Assembly (NCBI RefSeq): GCF_001613045.1
Contig: NZ_BDBP01000029.1
Location: 1-64,000, forward strand
DNA from: Nocardia lijiangensis NBRC 108240
Lineage (GTDB): Bacteria; Actinomycetota; Actinomycetes; Mycobacteriales; Mycobacteriaceae
Direction: 5' to 3'
DNA: 64,000 nt
The first letter of the stretch is position 1; every line of letters begins with the position of its first letter. Made by a program: the position numbers and the translations under genes. The notes beneath the pieces were generated by a model. The model had not been told where the DNA came from. It did no database searches and worked only from the letters and a program-made list of their open reading frames with translations. Positions 34,403 to 43,836 of the stretch are shown here, one piece after another.

Positions 34403-35571
34403 CCACTACACCGGTAGGAATTCACGACCTTTCCTTCGCCACCACCCACTACGCGCTCGACCACGCGGTGCTCGCCGAGCGCCTCGGCGTGGATCCCGAC
34501 AAGTTCTACCTCGGCATCGGCCAGGAGAAGATGAGCGTCGCCGCCGCCGACGAGGACATCGTCACCATCGCCGCGGCCGCCGCCAAGCCCATCCTCGACC
34601 GCCACGGCGTCGACAACATCCGCACCGTGCTGCTGGCCACCGAAAGCGGCGTCGACCAGTCCAAAGCGGCGGGCCTCTATCTGCACCCGCTGATCGGCCT
34701 CCCGAACACCGCCCGCGTCGTCGAGCTCAAGCAGGCCTGCTACGGCGGCACGGCCGGACTGCAATTCGCCGCCGGGCTCATCGCCCGCGACCCGTCGCAG
34801 CGCGTGCTGGTCATCGCCGCCGACATCGCCAAATACGAACTCGACACCCCCGGCGAACCGACCCAGGGCGCCGCCGCGGTCGCGATGCTCATCAGCGCGA
34901 ATCCGGCGATCCTGCAACTGGAACCGCACTCCGGGATCTACAGCGCCGACATCATGGACTTCTGGCGCCCGAACTACCGCACCGCCGCCATGGTCGACGG
35001 CAAGACCTCGGTCAACGCCTACCAGAAGGCCACCCAGGAAGCCTGGACCGACTACCGGCGCAACGGCGGCCGTGACCTCACCGAGTTCGCCGCGTTCTGC
35101 TACCACCAGCCGTTCACCAAGATGGCGTTCAAGGCGCATCGCCACCTCCTGGAAAGCCAGGGGCACACCCCGGAAGCGGCGGAGATCGACGCCGCGATTC
35201 ACGACACGACCATCTACAACCGCACGGTCGGCAACAGCTACACCGCGTCGCTCTACCTCGGTCTGGCGTCACTCCTCGACCACGCCGACGACCTGACCGG
35301 TCTGCCGTTGGCCTTCATCAGCTACGGATCGGGCAGTGTCGCCGAATTCTTCAGCGGCACCGTGCAACCCGGCTACCGTGAGCACCTGCGCACCGACGCC
35401 AACCGGGACGCCATCGCCACGCGCACCCCACTCGGCTACGACCACTACCGCGTCCTGCACGAAACCGAATCGCCGACCGACGGGATGTATCACGCCATCC
35501 CGGAGGAGACCGGTCGCCCGTTCCGGCTGTCCGCGATCTCCGGCCACAAGCGCATCTACGAATCCCGATGA
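34399..35571 (+). CDS. HMG-CoA synthase
   Basis: A 390-residue thiolase-fold enzyme condensing acetyl-CoA and acetoacetyl-CoA. Catalytic residues are visible: Glu in LLATESGVDQSKA, Cys in VELKQACYGGTAGLQF, and His in FCYHQPFTKMAFKAH. Further family parts are GIGQEKMSV and SYGSGSVAEFFSG. No acetoacetyl-CoA thiolase or NphT7-type synthase is in the locus, so acetoacetyl-CoA must come from elsewhere. ATG overlaps the upstream stop by four bases. Confidence 0.93.
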   Translation: MTTTPVGIHDLSFATTHYALDHAVLAERLGVDPDKFYLGIGQEKMSVAAADEDIVTIAAAAAKPILDRHGVDNIRTVLLATESGVDQSKAAGLYLHPLIGLPNTARVVELKQACYGGTAGLQFAAGLIARDPSQRVLVIAADIAKYELDTPGEPTQGAAAVAMLISANPAILQLEPHSGIYSADIMDFWRPNYRTAAMVDGKTSVNAYQKATQEAWTDYRRNGGRDLTEFAAFCYHQPFTKMAFKAHRHLLESQGHTPEAAEIDAAIHDTTIYNRTVGNSYTASLYLGLASLLDHADDLTGLPLAFISYGSGSVAEFFSGTVQPGYREHLRTDANRDAIATRTPLGYDHYRVLHETESPTDGMYHAIPEETGRPFRLSAISGHKRIYESR

Positions 35572-37187
35572 GGTCCGGCATGAGTCAGAGCATCACCAAT
35601 GGGCACGGCCGCGACACGACCCCGCGGCACACGCGAGTCCTCATCATCGGTAGCGGGCTTTCCGGACTCGGCACCGCCGTTCGGCTGAGCCAGCAGGGGT
35701 ACACCGATTTCCTGGTCATCGAGCGCGGCGACGACGTGGGCGGCACCTGGCGGGTCAACACGTATCCGGGTGCGGGCTGCGATGTTCCGTCGCAGCTGTA
35801 CTCGTATTCGTTCGCGCTGAACCCGGAGTGGTCGCGGTCGTTCTCACCACAGCCGGAGATCCAGCGGTACATCCAGGGCATCGCCGACCGGTACGGAGTG
35901 CGCGACAAGCACATCTTCGACTGCGCGATGACGAGCGCCCGGTGGAACGACGCGGACGCCCGCTGGGAGGTCGAGACCACGCGCGGCGCGTTCACCGCCG
36001 ACATCGTCGTCTCCGCGGCAGGGGTGCTCGCCGAGCCGAACCTGCCGGATATCAAGGGAATTCACACCTTCGAGGGCGAGATCTTCCATTCGGCGCAGTG
36101 GGACCACGATGCCGATCTGTCGGGTAAGCGGGTCGCCGTCATCGGCACGGGCGCCTCGGCCGTGCAGATCGTGCCGTCCATCGCGCCGCAGGTCGCGCAG
36201 CTCGACGTGTACCAGCGCACGGCGGCATGGGTGTTCCCGCATCTCACTCGGGCGTACCTGGCACCGGAACGATTCGCCTTCAAACACGTTCCGGGACTTC
36301 AGCGATTGATCCGCGGGCTGATCTACGCGAACCGCGAGCTGTTCGTGATCAGCCAGGCCAAGTACCCGGCGACGGCCGTGCTGCTCGAGCTGATCGCGCG
36401 CGTGAAGTTGTGGCTCGAGGTCCGCGATCCGGCGCTGCGCAAGCGGCTCACACCCAACTTCCGCGCGGGCTGCAAGCGCCTGCTGGTCTCGAATCGGTTC
36501 TACCCGGCGCTCACGCGCGACAATGTCGAACTCGTCACCGACGGCATCGAGGAGATCCGCGGGAACTCGATCGTGTCGATCGATGGCACCGAGCGCGAGG
36601 TCGACGCCATCGTGCTGTGCACCGGCTTCCATGTCGCCGATTCGCCGACCTACGGCATGTTCACTGGCCGGGACGGCCTCACCCTGTCCGAGGAGTTCGA
36701 AACCGACGGACTGCAGGCATACAAGGGCACGACCGTCGCCGGTTTCCCGAACGCCTTCACCATGCTCGGCGCCAACTCCGGGCTGAACTACACCTCGCTG
36801 ATCTACGTGATCGAATCCCAGATCGCCTATGTCGTCGACGCTCTCGCGACGATGGACGAGCAGGGCCTGCGGACATTCGACATCCGCAAGGACGTGCAGG
36901 ACGAGTACAACCGCGGCGTGCAGCAGAAGATGGCCCGCAGCGTGTGGCTCACCGGCGGCTGCAGCAGCTGGTTCCTGGACCGGCACGGCAACAACCCCAC
37001 ACTGTGGCCGGACTTCAGCTTCCGGTTCCGGCGGATGCTGCGGAGGTTCGACGTGGAGAACTACGAGACGACGAAGCACTCTGCGGCGACGAATAGCACT
37101 GTGACACAGAGCGATTCGACCGAATCAGTCGCGCGGACAGCGGTGTCGACCAATCCGGACGAGAAGGGCGTCCACGAGCCGGCATAG
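35568..37187 (+). CDS. flavin monooxygenase, Baeyer-Villiger type
   Basis: A 539-residue class B flavoprotein monooxygenase that would insert oxygen next to a ketone or oxidise a heteroatom. Two Rossmann motifs are seen: IIGSGLSGLGTAVRL near the N-terminus and VIGTGASAVQIVPSI about residue 190. Between them, FEGEIFHSAQWD matches the BVMO fingerprint FxGxxxHxxxWD. ERGDDVGGTWRVNTYPGAGCD is also typical. As the last gene of the terpenoid locus it probably tailors the product. ATG at 35568 overlaps the HMGS stop; an alternative ATG is at 35580. A short hairpin follows its stop. Confidence 0.88.
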   Translation: MRSGMSQSITNGHGRDTTPRHTRVLIIGSGLSGLGTAVRLSQQGYTDFLVIERGDDVGGTWRVNTYPGAGCDVPSQLYSYSFALNPEWSRSFSPQPEIQRYIQGIADRYGVRDKHIFDCAMTSARWNDADARWEVETTRGAFTADIVVSAAGVLAEPNLPDIKGIHTFEGEIFHSAQWDHDADLSGKRVAVIGTGASAVQIVPSIAPQVAQLDVYQRTAAWVFPHLTRAYLAPERFAFKHVPGLQRLIRGLIYANRELFVISQAKYPATAVLLELIARVKLWLEVRDPALRKRLTPNFRAGCKRLLVSNRFYPALTRDNVELVTDGIEEIRGNSIVSIDGTEREVDAIVLCTGFHVADSPTYGMFTGRDGLTLSEEFETDGLQAYKGTTVAGFPNAFTMLGANSGLNYTSLIYVIESQIAYVVDALATMDEQGLRTFDIRKDVQDEYNRGVQQKMARSVWLTGGCSSWFLDRHGNNPTLWPDFSFRFRRMLRRFDVENYETTKHSAATNSTVTQSDSTESVARTAVSTNPDEKGVHEPA

Positions 37188-37188
37188 C

Positions 37189-37204
37189 GACGCGACTCCG
37201 CGTC
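37189..37204. terminator. short hairpin between convergent genes
   Basis: GACGCG-ACTC-CGCGTC, a perfect 6-bp stem with a 4-base loop, immediately after the flavin monooxygenase stop and before the convergent membrane-protein gene end. It is weak but well placed to end both transcripts. Confidence 0.4.
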
Positions 37205-37225
37205 AGGCGTACTTCGCCGCGTCCC

Positions 37226-37774
37226 CTAGTCCTCGGGCAGTGGGTCGGGCTGGGTCCAGCCGAGGATCATGGCTGGTGTGCAGCCGCCGACGAGCAGCAT
37301 GACCAATGTCATCAATCCGCCTGCGTAGGCCATGTTTTCGTCGGCTCCTTCGGTGAGCACCGCACCGAGGATCAAGTAGATGACCGGGATCATCATCAGG
37401 TTCTGGGTGACGGTCAGGCCGATGGAGCGTGCGCTGTCCCGCTGGGCGATCTCGAACTCGTCCAGGACGGCCTCCGGTGCATCGCCGCGACGTCCGGAAA
37501 CGATCTGAAGCGTTGTCCACAGCGGGAAGAACGCGAGGCAGGCGGGCAGCCACAAAAGCGGCGCCCTCGACACGCCGAAGGCGCAGAGCACGCTGACGGC
37601 GAACATGAACGTGAACGTCAGCGCCAAAGCCACCACCAGCGTCCGGCGACGGCTCCTGGTTCGCCATCCGGGCAACGACTTGGACCAGGTGCGTTCGTGC
37701 GCGAGGAAGCGTCGCGTGCGGTAGTCCTGGTAACGGTGGATCAGGTTGCGCTGCGAGGGGGACCGGCACCGCAC
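37226..37774 (-). CDS. hypothetical membrane protein downstream of LysR gene
   Basis: A 182-residue protein with a basic N-terminus and four hydrophobic helices (near LVVALALTFTFMFAVSVLCA, APLLWLPACLAFFPLWTTLQ, NLMMIPVIYLILGAVL and MAYAGGLMTLVMLLVGG). I do not recognise the family. GTG start at 37774, only 12 bp after the LysR stop, so the two are co-transcribed. Confidence 0.65.
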   Translation of the reverse strand: MRCRSPSQRNLIHRYQDYRTRRFLAHERTWSKSLPGWRTRSRRRTLVVALALTFTFMFAVSVLCAFGVSRAPLLWLPACLAFFPLWTTLQIVSGRRGDAPEAVLDEFEIAQRDSARSIGLTVTQNLMMIPVIYLILGAVLTEGADENMAYAGGLMTLVMLLVGGCTPAMILGWTQPDPLPED

Positions 37775-37786
37775 TGCTCCCCGCGC

Positions 37787-38743
37787 TCAACTCCACAGCG
37801 TCACATGCACTTTCGGGCGGAACCGCGTAACCCCCACCCCGGACCCGCGGATCATCGCCTGGATGCAGCGCGGGGTGGTGATGAACCGCAGCAGTTCCGA
37901 TACCGCGGGCTGGCGGGAATCGGGCGGCAAGGTGGTGGCGCACCACTCGTCGGATACCTGCAGCCCGGGTCCCTTGACGTGGATCAACCGACCGGCCGCG
38001 AGGTCGGAGGAGACGGCGAAGCCGATCATCAGGGTGATGCCTCCGACGCGGCGGATCTCTTCGAGCGCGGCGGCGTCGCTCTGGAAGATCCGCTGGTGCG
38101 ATTCAGGAACGGCCAGCTCGCGCAGCATCGTCGCGATGTGCCCGTCGATACTGCCCGCGCTGGGACCCAGCATCCACTGTTGCTCGCGCAGCAACGCCGG
38201 ATGTGGTGCGGTGTCCGCCAGCGGGCTGTCGGGCCGCGCGACCGAAATGATCTGATACTTCAGGAACGGCCGGGCGGCGATGGTCGTGTCGGCGCCGTCC
38301 GGCCCCGGCCCCAGCGCGATGTCCACCGCACGGGTCTCGATCAGACTGCGGAATTGGCTGGTGGGATGCACGCTCAGCTCGACAGACAGATCCTTCGCCC
38401 GGGCCGCGAACAGATCGATGAGGCCGGGTGCGGCATGTTCGGCGAACGCGCTCGACGCGGCGATGTGGAGCATCCGCCTGCCGCGCGCCGCCTCGCTCAC
38501 CTCGATGGCGGTCTGGCGCTGTAGTCCGAGAATTTCGATCGCGCGGCTGGCCAGGCGCAGCCCGCCGGGCGTGAAGGCCAGACCGGCCGCCACGCGGGTG
38601 AACAGCGGGTCGTCGAGCTCCTTGCGCAGCTGGGCGATGTGCATCGAGACACCGGCATCCGACATCCCCAGCTCTCTGGCCGCCGCGTGGACGGAGCCGA
38701 GCCGCACCACGGTCGAGTAGGCCCGAAGCTGGGCGGGCGTCAC
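37787..38743 (-). CDS. LysR-family regulator of the CO dehydrogenase locus
   Basis: A 318-residue LysR regulator. The N-terminal helix-turn-helix is AYSTVVRLGSVHAAARELGM followed by SDAGVSMHIAQLRKELDDPLF. The remaining residues form the two-lobed effector domain. It is divergent from the xdhC-cox operon with a 64-bp gap. In mycobacteria the CO dehydrogenase genes have a divergent LysR activator (CutR), so the same role is likely here. Confidence 0.85.
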   Translation of the reverse strand: MTPAQLRAYSTVVRLGSVHAAARELGMSDAGVSMHIAQLRKELDDPLFTRVAAGLAFTPGGLRLASRAIEILGLQRQTAIEVSEAARGRRMLHIAASSAFAEHAAPGLIDLFAARAKDLSVELSVHPTSQFRSLIETRAVDIALGPGPDGADTTIAARPFLKYQIISVARPDSPLADTAPHPALLREQQWMLGPSAGSIDGHIATMLRELAVPESHQRIFQSDAAALEEIRRVGGITLMIGFAVSSDLAAGRLIHVKGPGLQVSDEWCATTLPPDSRQPAVSELLRFITTPRCIQAMIRGSGVGVTRFRPKVHVTLWS

Positions 38744-38807
38744 AATCCGAGTCTAGTTTGGAGGTGGACGCGGCGCCTACCGCCGCATTGCGCCCGGAGG
38801 ACGCACG

Positions 38808-39947
38808 ATGCAGGACGTGCTCACGGATCTGATGACAACCTGGAACGCCGGGGGCACGGCCGGGGTCGCGACAGTCGTGCGAACCTTCCGTTCAGCGCCA
38901 CGACCGCCTGGCGCGGCCATGGTCGTCGCCCCGGACGGAAAGGTCGGCGGTTCGGTGTCCGGTGGCTGCGTCGAAGGCGCGGTCTACGAACTCGCCACCG
39001 ACGTCATCCGGACCGGTCGTCCGGTGCTGGAGCGGTTCGGCTTCTCCGACGACGACGCATTCGCCGTCGGTCTCACCTGCGGCGGCATCATCGACATCTT
39101 CGTCGAGGCGATCTCGCGGGAGACGTTTCCGGAACTCGGCGAGGTCGCCGCGGACATCGCCGCCGACCGGCCGGTGGCGATCGCGACCGTCATCGAGCAC
39201 CCCGACGCCGCCCGGGTAGGGCGACGGCTGCTGATCCGGCCGGGCACCGCGCACGGCACCCTGGGGTCGGCGCGCACCGACGATGCGGTGACCGATGACG
39301 CGCGCGGGCTGCTCGCGGCAGGCCGCAGCGAAGTGCTGTCCTACGGTCCGGACGGGCAGCGTCGCGGCGAGGGCATGGCGGTTTTCGTCGTCAGCCATGC
39401 CAGGCAGCCGCGGATGTTGGTGTTCGGGGCGATCGATTTCGCCGCCGCCGTCGCGCAGCAGGGATCGTTCCTCGGGTACCGGGTGACGGTGTGCGACGCG
39501 CGGCCGGTCTTCGCGACCTCCGCCCGGTTCCCGACCGCCGACGAGGTCGTCGTCGACTGGCCGCACCGCTACCTGGCCGCGCAGATCGCGGAAGGCGCGG
39601 TGGATTCGCAGACCGTCGTCTGCGTGCTGACCCACGATCCCAAGTTCGACGTTCCGCTGCTCGAGGTGGCTCTGCGCGCGCCGGAGATCGGCTATGTCGG
39701 CGCCATGGGGTCGCGCCGCACACACGACGAGCGCCTGTCCCGGCTGCGCCAGGCCGGCCTCACCGACGAGCAACTCGCCCGGCTCGCCAGCCCGATCGGG
39801 CTGGATCTCGGCGGCCGGACACCCGAAGAGACGGCGGTGTCGATCGCGGCCGAGATCATCGCTCGGCGCTGGGGCGGGCACGGCCGCTCGCTGACTCAGA
39901 CCGGCGGCCGGATTCACCACGCGGCGCGCGAACAGCGAATTCAGTGA
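38808..39947 (+). CDS. XdhC/CoxI-family molybdoenzyme maturation protein
   Basis: A 379-residue protein of the XdhC/CoxI family, which brings and sulfurates the molybdenum cofactor for enzymes of the xanthine oxidase family. The N-terminal XdhC_CoxI part has APDGKVGGSVSGGCVEGAVY and LTCGGIIDIFVE. The C-terminal Rossmann domain has RMLVFGAIDFAAAVAQ (with a less regular loop) and IGYVGAMGSRRTHDER. It is the first gene of the CO dehydrogenase locus, divergent from the LysR regulator. Confidence 0.88.
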   Translation: MQDVLTDLMTTWNAGGTAGVATVVRTFRSAPRPPGAAMVVAPDGKVGGSVSGGCVEGAVYELATDVIRTGRPVLERFGFSDDDAFAVGLTCGGIIDIFVEAISRETFPELGEVAADIAADRPVAIATVIEHPDAARVGRRLLIRPGTAHGTLGSARTDDAVTDDARGLLAAGRSEVLSYGPDGQRRGEGMAVFVVSHARQPRMLVFGAIDFAAAVAQQGSFLGYRVTVCDARPVFATSARFPTADEVVVDWPHRYLAAQIAEGAVDSQTVVCVLTHDPKFDVPLLEVALRAPEIGYVGAMGSRRTHDERLSRLRQAGLTDEQLARLASPIGLDLGGRTPEETAVSIAAEIIARRWGGHGRSLTQTGGRIHHAAREQRIQ

Positions 39948-39962
39948 TTGCTTAATTCGGTC

Positions 39963-39978
39963 TTGACGGCCGCGTCAA
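39963..39978. promoter_or_regulatory. inverted repeat TTGACG-N4-CGTCAA upstream of coxM
   Basis: TTGACG and CGTCAA are exact reverse complements around GCCG, in the 77-bp gap between the xdhC-like gene and coxM. TTGACG also resembles a -35 box, but no good -10 follows. It could be an operator or a second promoter for the structural genes. Confidence 0.35.
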
Positions 39979-40024
39979 CGGGGCAGAGGCTGAGGTTCTT
40001 CCCCATTGATGTGAGGTAGATCAC

Positions 40025-40915
40025 ATGCAAGTTCCTGGGCCATTCGAATACGAACGCGCGACGGGCGTGGATCACGCCATCGGACTACTGGACCGGCTGG
40101 GGGAGGAGGCGCGCATCATCGCGGGCGGGCACAGCCTGCTGCCGATGATGAAGCTGCGGCTGGCCAATCCGGAATATCTCATCGACATCAACGACCTTTC
40201 GGTCGAGCTGGGCTACATCGTCACCGATCCGACCCTGGTGCGCATCGGTGCGATGGTCCGGCATCGGAACCTGCTCGAATCAGACCGCCTCGCCGCGGTG
40301 TGCCCGATCTTTCGTGACGCCGAGCGCGTGATCGCCGATCCGGTCGTGCGCAACCGCGGCACGATCGGGGGCTCGCTGTGCCAGGCCGATCCCGCCGAGG
40401 ATCTCACGACGGTGTGCACGGTCCTCGGCGCCACCTGTCTTGTGCGCGGACCGTCCGGCGAACGGGAGATCGCGATGGACGACTTCCTGGTCGGTCCGTA
40501 CGAAACCGCCATGTCGCGAAACGAACTCCTGATCGAGATCCGAATTCCCGTGCGACACCGGACCTCGAGTGCCTACGCGAAGGTGGAGCGCCGGGTCGGC
40601 GACTGGGCGATCGCGGCGGCAGGCGCGACCGTGACACTGCACGGCGGGACGATCGCGGCCGCACGGATCGGTCTGACGGCGGTCAACCCCGATCCGGCGG
40701 CGCTAGCCGCGGCGGCGGACGCGCTCATCGGTGAGCAGCCCACCGAAGAAGTCTTCGCCGAGGCAGGCCGCCGGGCGAGCGCAGCGTGCTCACCTGTCTC
40801 CGATGCGCGCGGCAGTGCGGACTACAAGCTCCATCTCGCGTCCGAACTGACGATTCGCGCGCTGCGCACCTCGGTCGAGCGCGTACTGAACGAATCTGCC
40901 CTGAAAGGGAATTAG
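40025..40915 (+). CDS. coxM: aerobic CO dehydrogenase medium (FAD) subunit
   Basis: A 296-residue FAD subunit that passes electrons from the iron-sulfur subunit to the quinone pool. The two FAD-binding motifs are IIAGGHSLLPMMKLRLAN (about residue 35) and NRGTIGGSLCQADPAEDLTT (about residue 110), close to the AGGHS and TIGG motifs of CoxM. It is the first of the M-S-L structural genes, the order typical of form I enzymes. ATG at 40025. Confidence 0.92.
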   Translation: MQVPGPFEYERATGVDHAIGLLDRLGEEARIIAGGHSLLPMMKLRLANPEYLIDINDLSVELGYIVTDPTLVRIGAMVRHRNLLESDRLAAVCPIFRDAERVIADPVVRNRGTIGGSLCQADPAEDLTTVCTVLGATCLVRGPSGEREIAMDDFLVGPYETAMSRNELLIEIRIPVRHRTSSAYAKVERRVGDWAIAAAGATVTLHGGTIAAARIGLTAVNPDPAALAAAADALIGEQPTEEVFAEAGRRASAACSPVSDARGSADYKLHLASELTIRALRTSVERVLNESALKGN

Positions 40916-40917
40916 CC

Positions 40918-41436
40918 ATGCAGGTAACCATGACCGTCAATGGCGAGCCGGTGACCGCGGAAGTCGAGCCACGCACCTTGCTTGTGCATTTCCTGCGAGA
41001 TCAGTTGCGGCTCACCGGAACCCACTGGGGCTGCGACACCAGCAACTGCGGAACCTGCGTGGTCGAGGTCGACGGGGAACCGGTGAAGTCGTGCACGATG
41101 CTGGCCGTGATGGCAGGCGGTCGTTCGGTGCGCACCGTCGAGGGACTCGAGGTGGACGGCCAGCTCGATCCCGTGCAGGAAGGCTTCATGCAGTGTCACG
41201 GGTTGCAGTGCGGATTCTGCACGCCCGGAATGATGATCACCGCCCGCGCACTGCTCGACCGCAACCCGAATCCCGACGAGCAGACCATCCGTGAGGCGAT
41301 CTCGGGCCAGATCTGCCGCTGCACCGGATACACCACCATCGTGCGGTCGATCCAGTGGGCGGCGGCGAAGCAACGCGGCGAAGCGGCGGAGCCCGAACCC
41401 GCTGCCACGCCGACGCCGGTGAGGAGCACATCATGA
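40918..41436 (+). CDS. coxS: aerobic CO dehydrogenase small (2Fe-2S) subunit
   Basis: A 172-residue subunit with two [2Fe-2S] clusters. The N-terminal cluster ligands are in GCDTSNCGTCVVEVDGE with a later KSC. The C-terminal ligands are in QCGFCTPGMM and GQICRCTGYT. Domain order and length are normal, with a short Pro/Ala-rich tail. It starts 2 bp after coxM; its stop overlaps coxL. Confidence 0.95.
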   Translation: MQVTMTVNGEPVTAEVEPRTLLVHFLRDQLRLTGTHWGCDTSNCGTCVVEVDGEPVKSCTMLAVMAGGRSVRTVEGLEVDGQLDPVQEGFMQCHGLQCGFCTPGMMITARALLDRNPNPDEQTIREAISGQICRCTGYTTIVRSIQWAAAKQRGEAAEPEPAATPTPVRSTS

Positions 41437-43823
41437 CCGCCGTCGAGTCCCGGCCCGAAGACCGGGTCGACAACGACCGCAAGCCGTGTGGTCACGGCAG
41501 GATGCTCCGCAAAGAGGATCCGCGGTTCATTCGCGGACGCGGCAACTACGTCGACGACGTGCAGCTGCCCGGCATGCTGCATATGGCGATACTGCGTTCC
41601 CCCTTCGCGCACGCGCGGATCGTGAACGTCGATACTTCTGCGGCACAGGCACATCCGAAGGTCAAGGCGGTCGTCACGGGTGCGGATCTCGCGGCGAAGG
41701 GACTGGCCTGGATGCCGACGCTGTCCAACGATGTGCAGGCGGTCCTGGCGACGGACAAGGTCCGGTTCCAGGGCCAGGAGGTGGCCTTCGTCGTCGCCGA
41801 GGATCGCTACTCCGCGCGTGATGCGTTGGAACTGATCAATGTCGAGTACGAGATGCTCGATCCGGTGATCGACGCCCGGACCGCACTGGCGCCCGACAGG
41901 CCGGTGATCCGCGATGATCTCGAGGGCAAGCGGGACAACCAGTGCTTCGAATGGGAGACCGGCGACTCCGCCGCGACCGACGCGGTGTTCGCGCGCGCCG
42001 ACGTCGTCGTCGAGCAGGAGATGGTCTATCCGCGAGTGCATCCCGCCCCGATGGAGACCTGCGGCGCCGTCGCGGATCTCGATCCCGTGACGGGGAAACT
42101 CACGCTGTGGTCGACGAGCCAGGCGCCGCATGCCCACCGCACGCTCTACGCGTTGGTGGCTGGACTTCCCGAGCACAAGATCCGGGTGATCTCACCCGAT
42201 ATCGGCGGCGGGTTCGGCAACAAGGTGCCCATCTATCCGGGATACGTCTGCGCCATCGTCGGGTCGCTGTTGCTGGGCAAACCGGTGAAGTGGATGGAGG
42301 ATCGCAGCGAAAATCTCACCAGCACCGGGTTCGCCCGCGACTACATCATGGTCGGCGAGATCGCCGCCGACGCCGACGGCAAGATCCTCGCCATCCGGTC
42401 GACCGTGCTCGCCGATCACGGCGCCTTCAATGGCCAAGCCGCGCCGTTGAAGTATCCGGCAGGCTTCTTCGGCGTCTTCACCGGTAGCTACGACATCGAG
42501 GCCGCCTACTGCAAGATGACCGCGGTCTACACGAACAAGGCACCCGGCGGCGTTGCCTACGCGTGCTCGTTCCGGATCACCGAGGCCGTGTACTTCGTCG
42601 AGCGGTTGGTGGATTGCCTCGCCTACGAACTGAAGATGGATCCGGCCGAGCTGCGGTTGCGGAATCTCCTTCGCGCCGAACAATTCCCGTACACCAGCAA
42701 GACCGGCTGGGTCTACGACTCCGGCGACTACGAGAAGACCATGCGCCTGGCGATGGACATGATCGGCTACGACGCCTTGCGAAAAGAACAGCAGGACAAG
42801 CGCGCCCGCGGCGAGTTGATGGGCATCGGGATGTCCTTCTTCACCGAGGCGGTCGGCGCGGGTCCGCGCAAGGATATGGACATCCTCGGACTCGGGATGG
42901 CCGACGGGTGCGAGCTGCGTGTCCATCCGACCGGCAAGGCCGTTGTGCGCATATCGGTTCAGACCCAGGGGCAAGGGCACGAGACGACGTTCGCCCAGAT
43001 CGTCGCCGAGGAACTCGGCATTCCACCGGACGACATCGAGGTCGTGCACGGCGACACCGATCAGACTCCGTTCGGTCTCGGCACCTACGGCACCCGGTCG
43101 ACACCGGTCTCGGGCGCCGCTGCCGCACTGGTGGCGCGGAAGGTGCGCGACAAGGCGCGGATCATCGCGTCCGGCATGCTCGAGGTCTCCGTCGCCGACC
43201 TCGAGTGGGAGAAGGGCTCGTTCCACGTCAAGGGCGATCCGTCCGCGGCCGTCACGATCCAGCAGATCGCGATGCGCGCACACGGCACCGGCGACCTGCC
43301 CGAGGGCATCGAGGGCGGACTCGACGCGCAGATCTGTTACAACCCGGAGAATCTCACCTACCCGTATGGTGCGTACTTCTGCGTCGTCGACATCGACCCG
43401 GGGACGGCCGTGGTAAAGGTCCGGCGCTTCTTGGCTGTCGACGACTGCGGCACCCGGATCAATCCGATGATCATCGAGGGCCAGGTGCACGGCGGTCTCA
43501 CCGACGGCATCGGCATGGCTCTGATGGAGATCATGGCCTTCGACGAGGACGGCAACTGCCTCGGCGGATCCCTGATGGATTACCTCATCCCCACGGCGCT
43601 CGAGGTTCCGCATTTCGAGACCGGGTACACGGTCACCCCGTCGCCGCACCACCCGATCGGCGCGAAAGGCATCGGCGAATCGGCCACGGTCGGATCGCCG
43701 CCTGCGGTGGTCAACGCGGTGGTGGATGCATTGGCGCCGTTCGGAGTTCGGCACGCCGACATGCCGCTGACACCGTCGCGGGTCTGGGAAGCGATGCAGG
43801 GGCGGGCCGCACCGCCCATCTGA
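41433..43823 (+). CDS. coxL: aerobic CO dehydrogenase large catalytic subunit, form I
   Basis: A 796-residue molybdenum-copper subunit that oxidises CO to CO2. The active-site loop reads AYACSFR (about residue 375), matching the form I signature AYxCSFR, with the cysteine that bridges copper to molybdenum. Form II relatives have AYRGAGR. Other cofactor-binding parts are GGGFGNKVPIYPGY, TQGQGHETTFAQI, and the late GAKGIGESATVGSPPAVVNA with the catalytic glutamate. The complete cox gene set around it supports true CO oxidation. ATG overlaps the coxS stop by four bases. Confidence 0.95.
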   Translation: MTAVESRPEDRVDNDRKPCGHGRMLRKEDPRFIRGRGNYVDDVQLPGMLHMAILRSPFAHARIVNVDTSAAQAHPKVKAVVTGADLAAKGLAWMPTLSNDVQAVLATDKVRFQGQEVAFVVAEDRYSARDALELINVEYEMLDPVIDARTALAPDRPVIRDDLEGKRDNQCFEWETGDSAATDAVFARADVVVEQEMVYPRVHPAPMETCGAVADLDPVTGKLTLWSTSQAPHAHRTLYALVAGLPEHKIRVISPDIGGGFGNKVPIYPGYVCAIVGSLLLGKPVKWMEDRSENLTSTGFARDYIMVGEIAADADGKILAIRSTVLADHGAFNGQAAPLKYPAGFFGVFTGSYDIEAAYCKMTAVYTNKAPGGVAYACSFRITEAVYFVERLVDCLAYELKMDPAELRLRNLLRAEQFPYTSKTGWVYDSGDYEKTMRLAMDMIGYDALRKEQQDKRARGELMGIGMSFFTEAVGAGPRKDMDILGLGMADGCELRVHPTGKAVVRISVQTQGQGHETTFAQIVAEELGIPPDDIEVVHGDTDQTPFGLGTYGTRSTPVSGAAAALVARKVRDKARIIASGMLEVSVADLEWEKGSFHVKGDPSAAVTIQQIAMRAHGTGDLPEGIEGGLDAQICYNPENLTYPYGAYFCVVDIDPGTAVVKVRRFLAVDDCGTRINPMIIEGQVHGGLTDGIGMALMEIMAFDEDGNCLGGSLMDYLIPTALEVPHFETGYTVTPSPHHPIGAKGIGESATVGSPPAVVNAVVDALAPFGVRHADMPLTPSRVWEAMQGRAAPPI

Positions 43824-43836
43824 GTGGATGTGAGCG

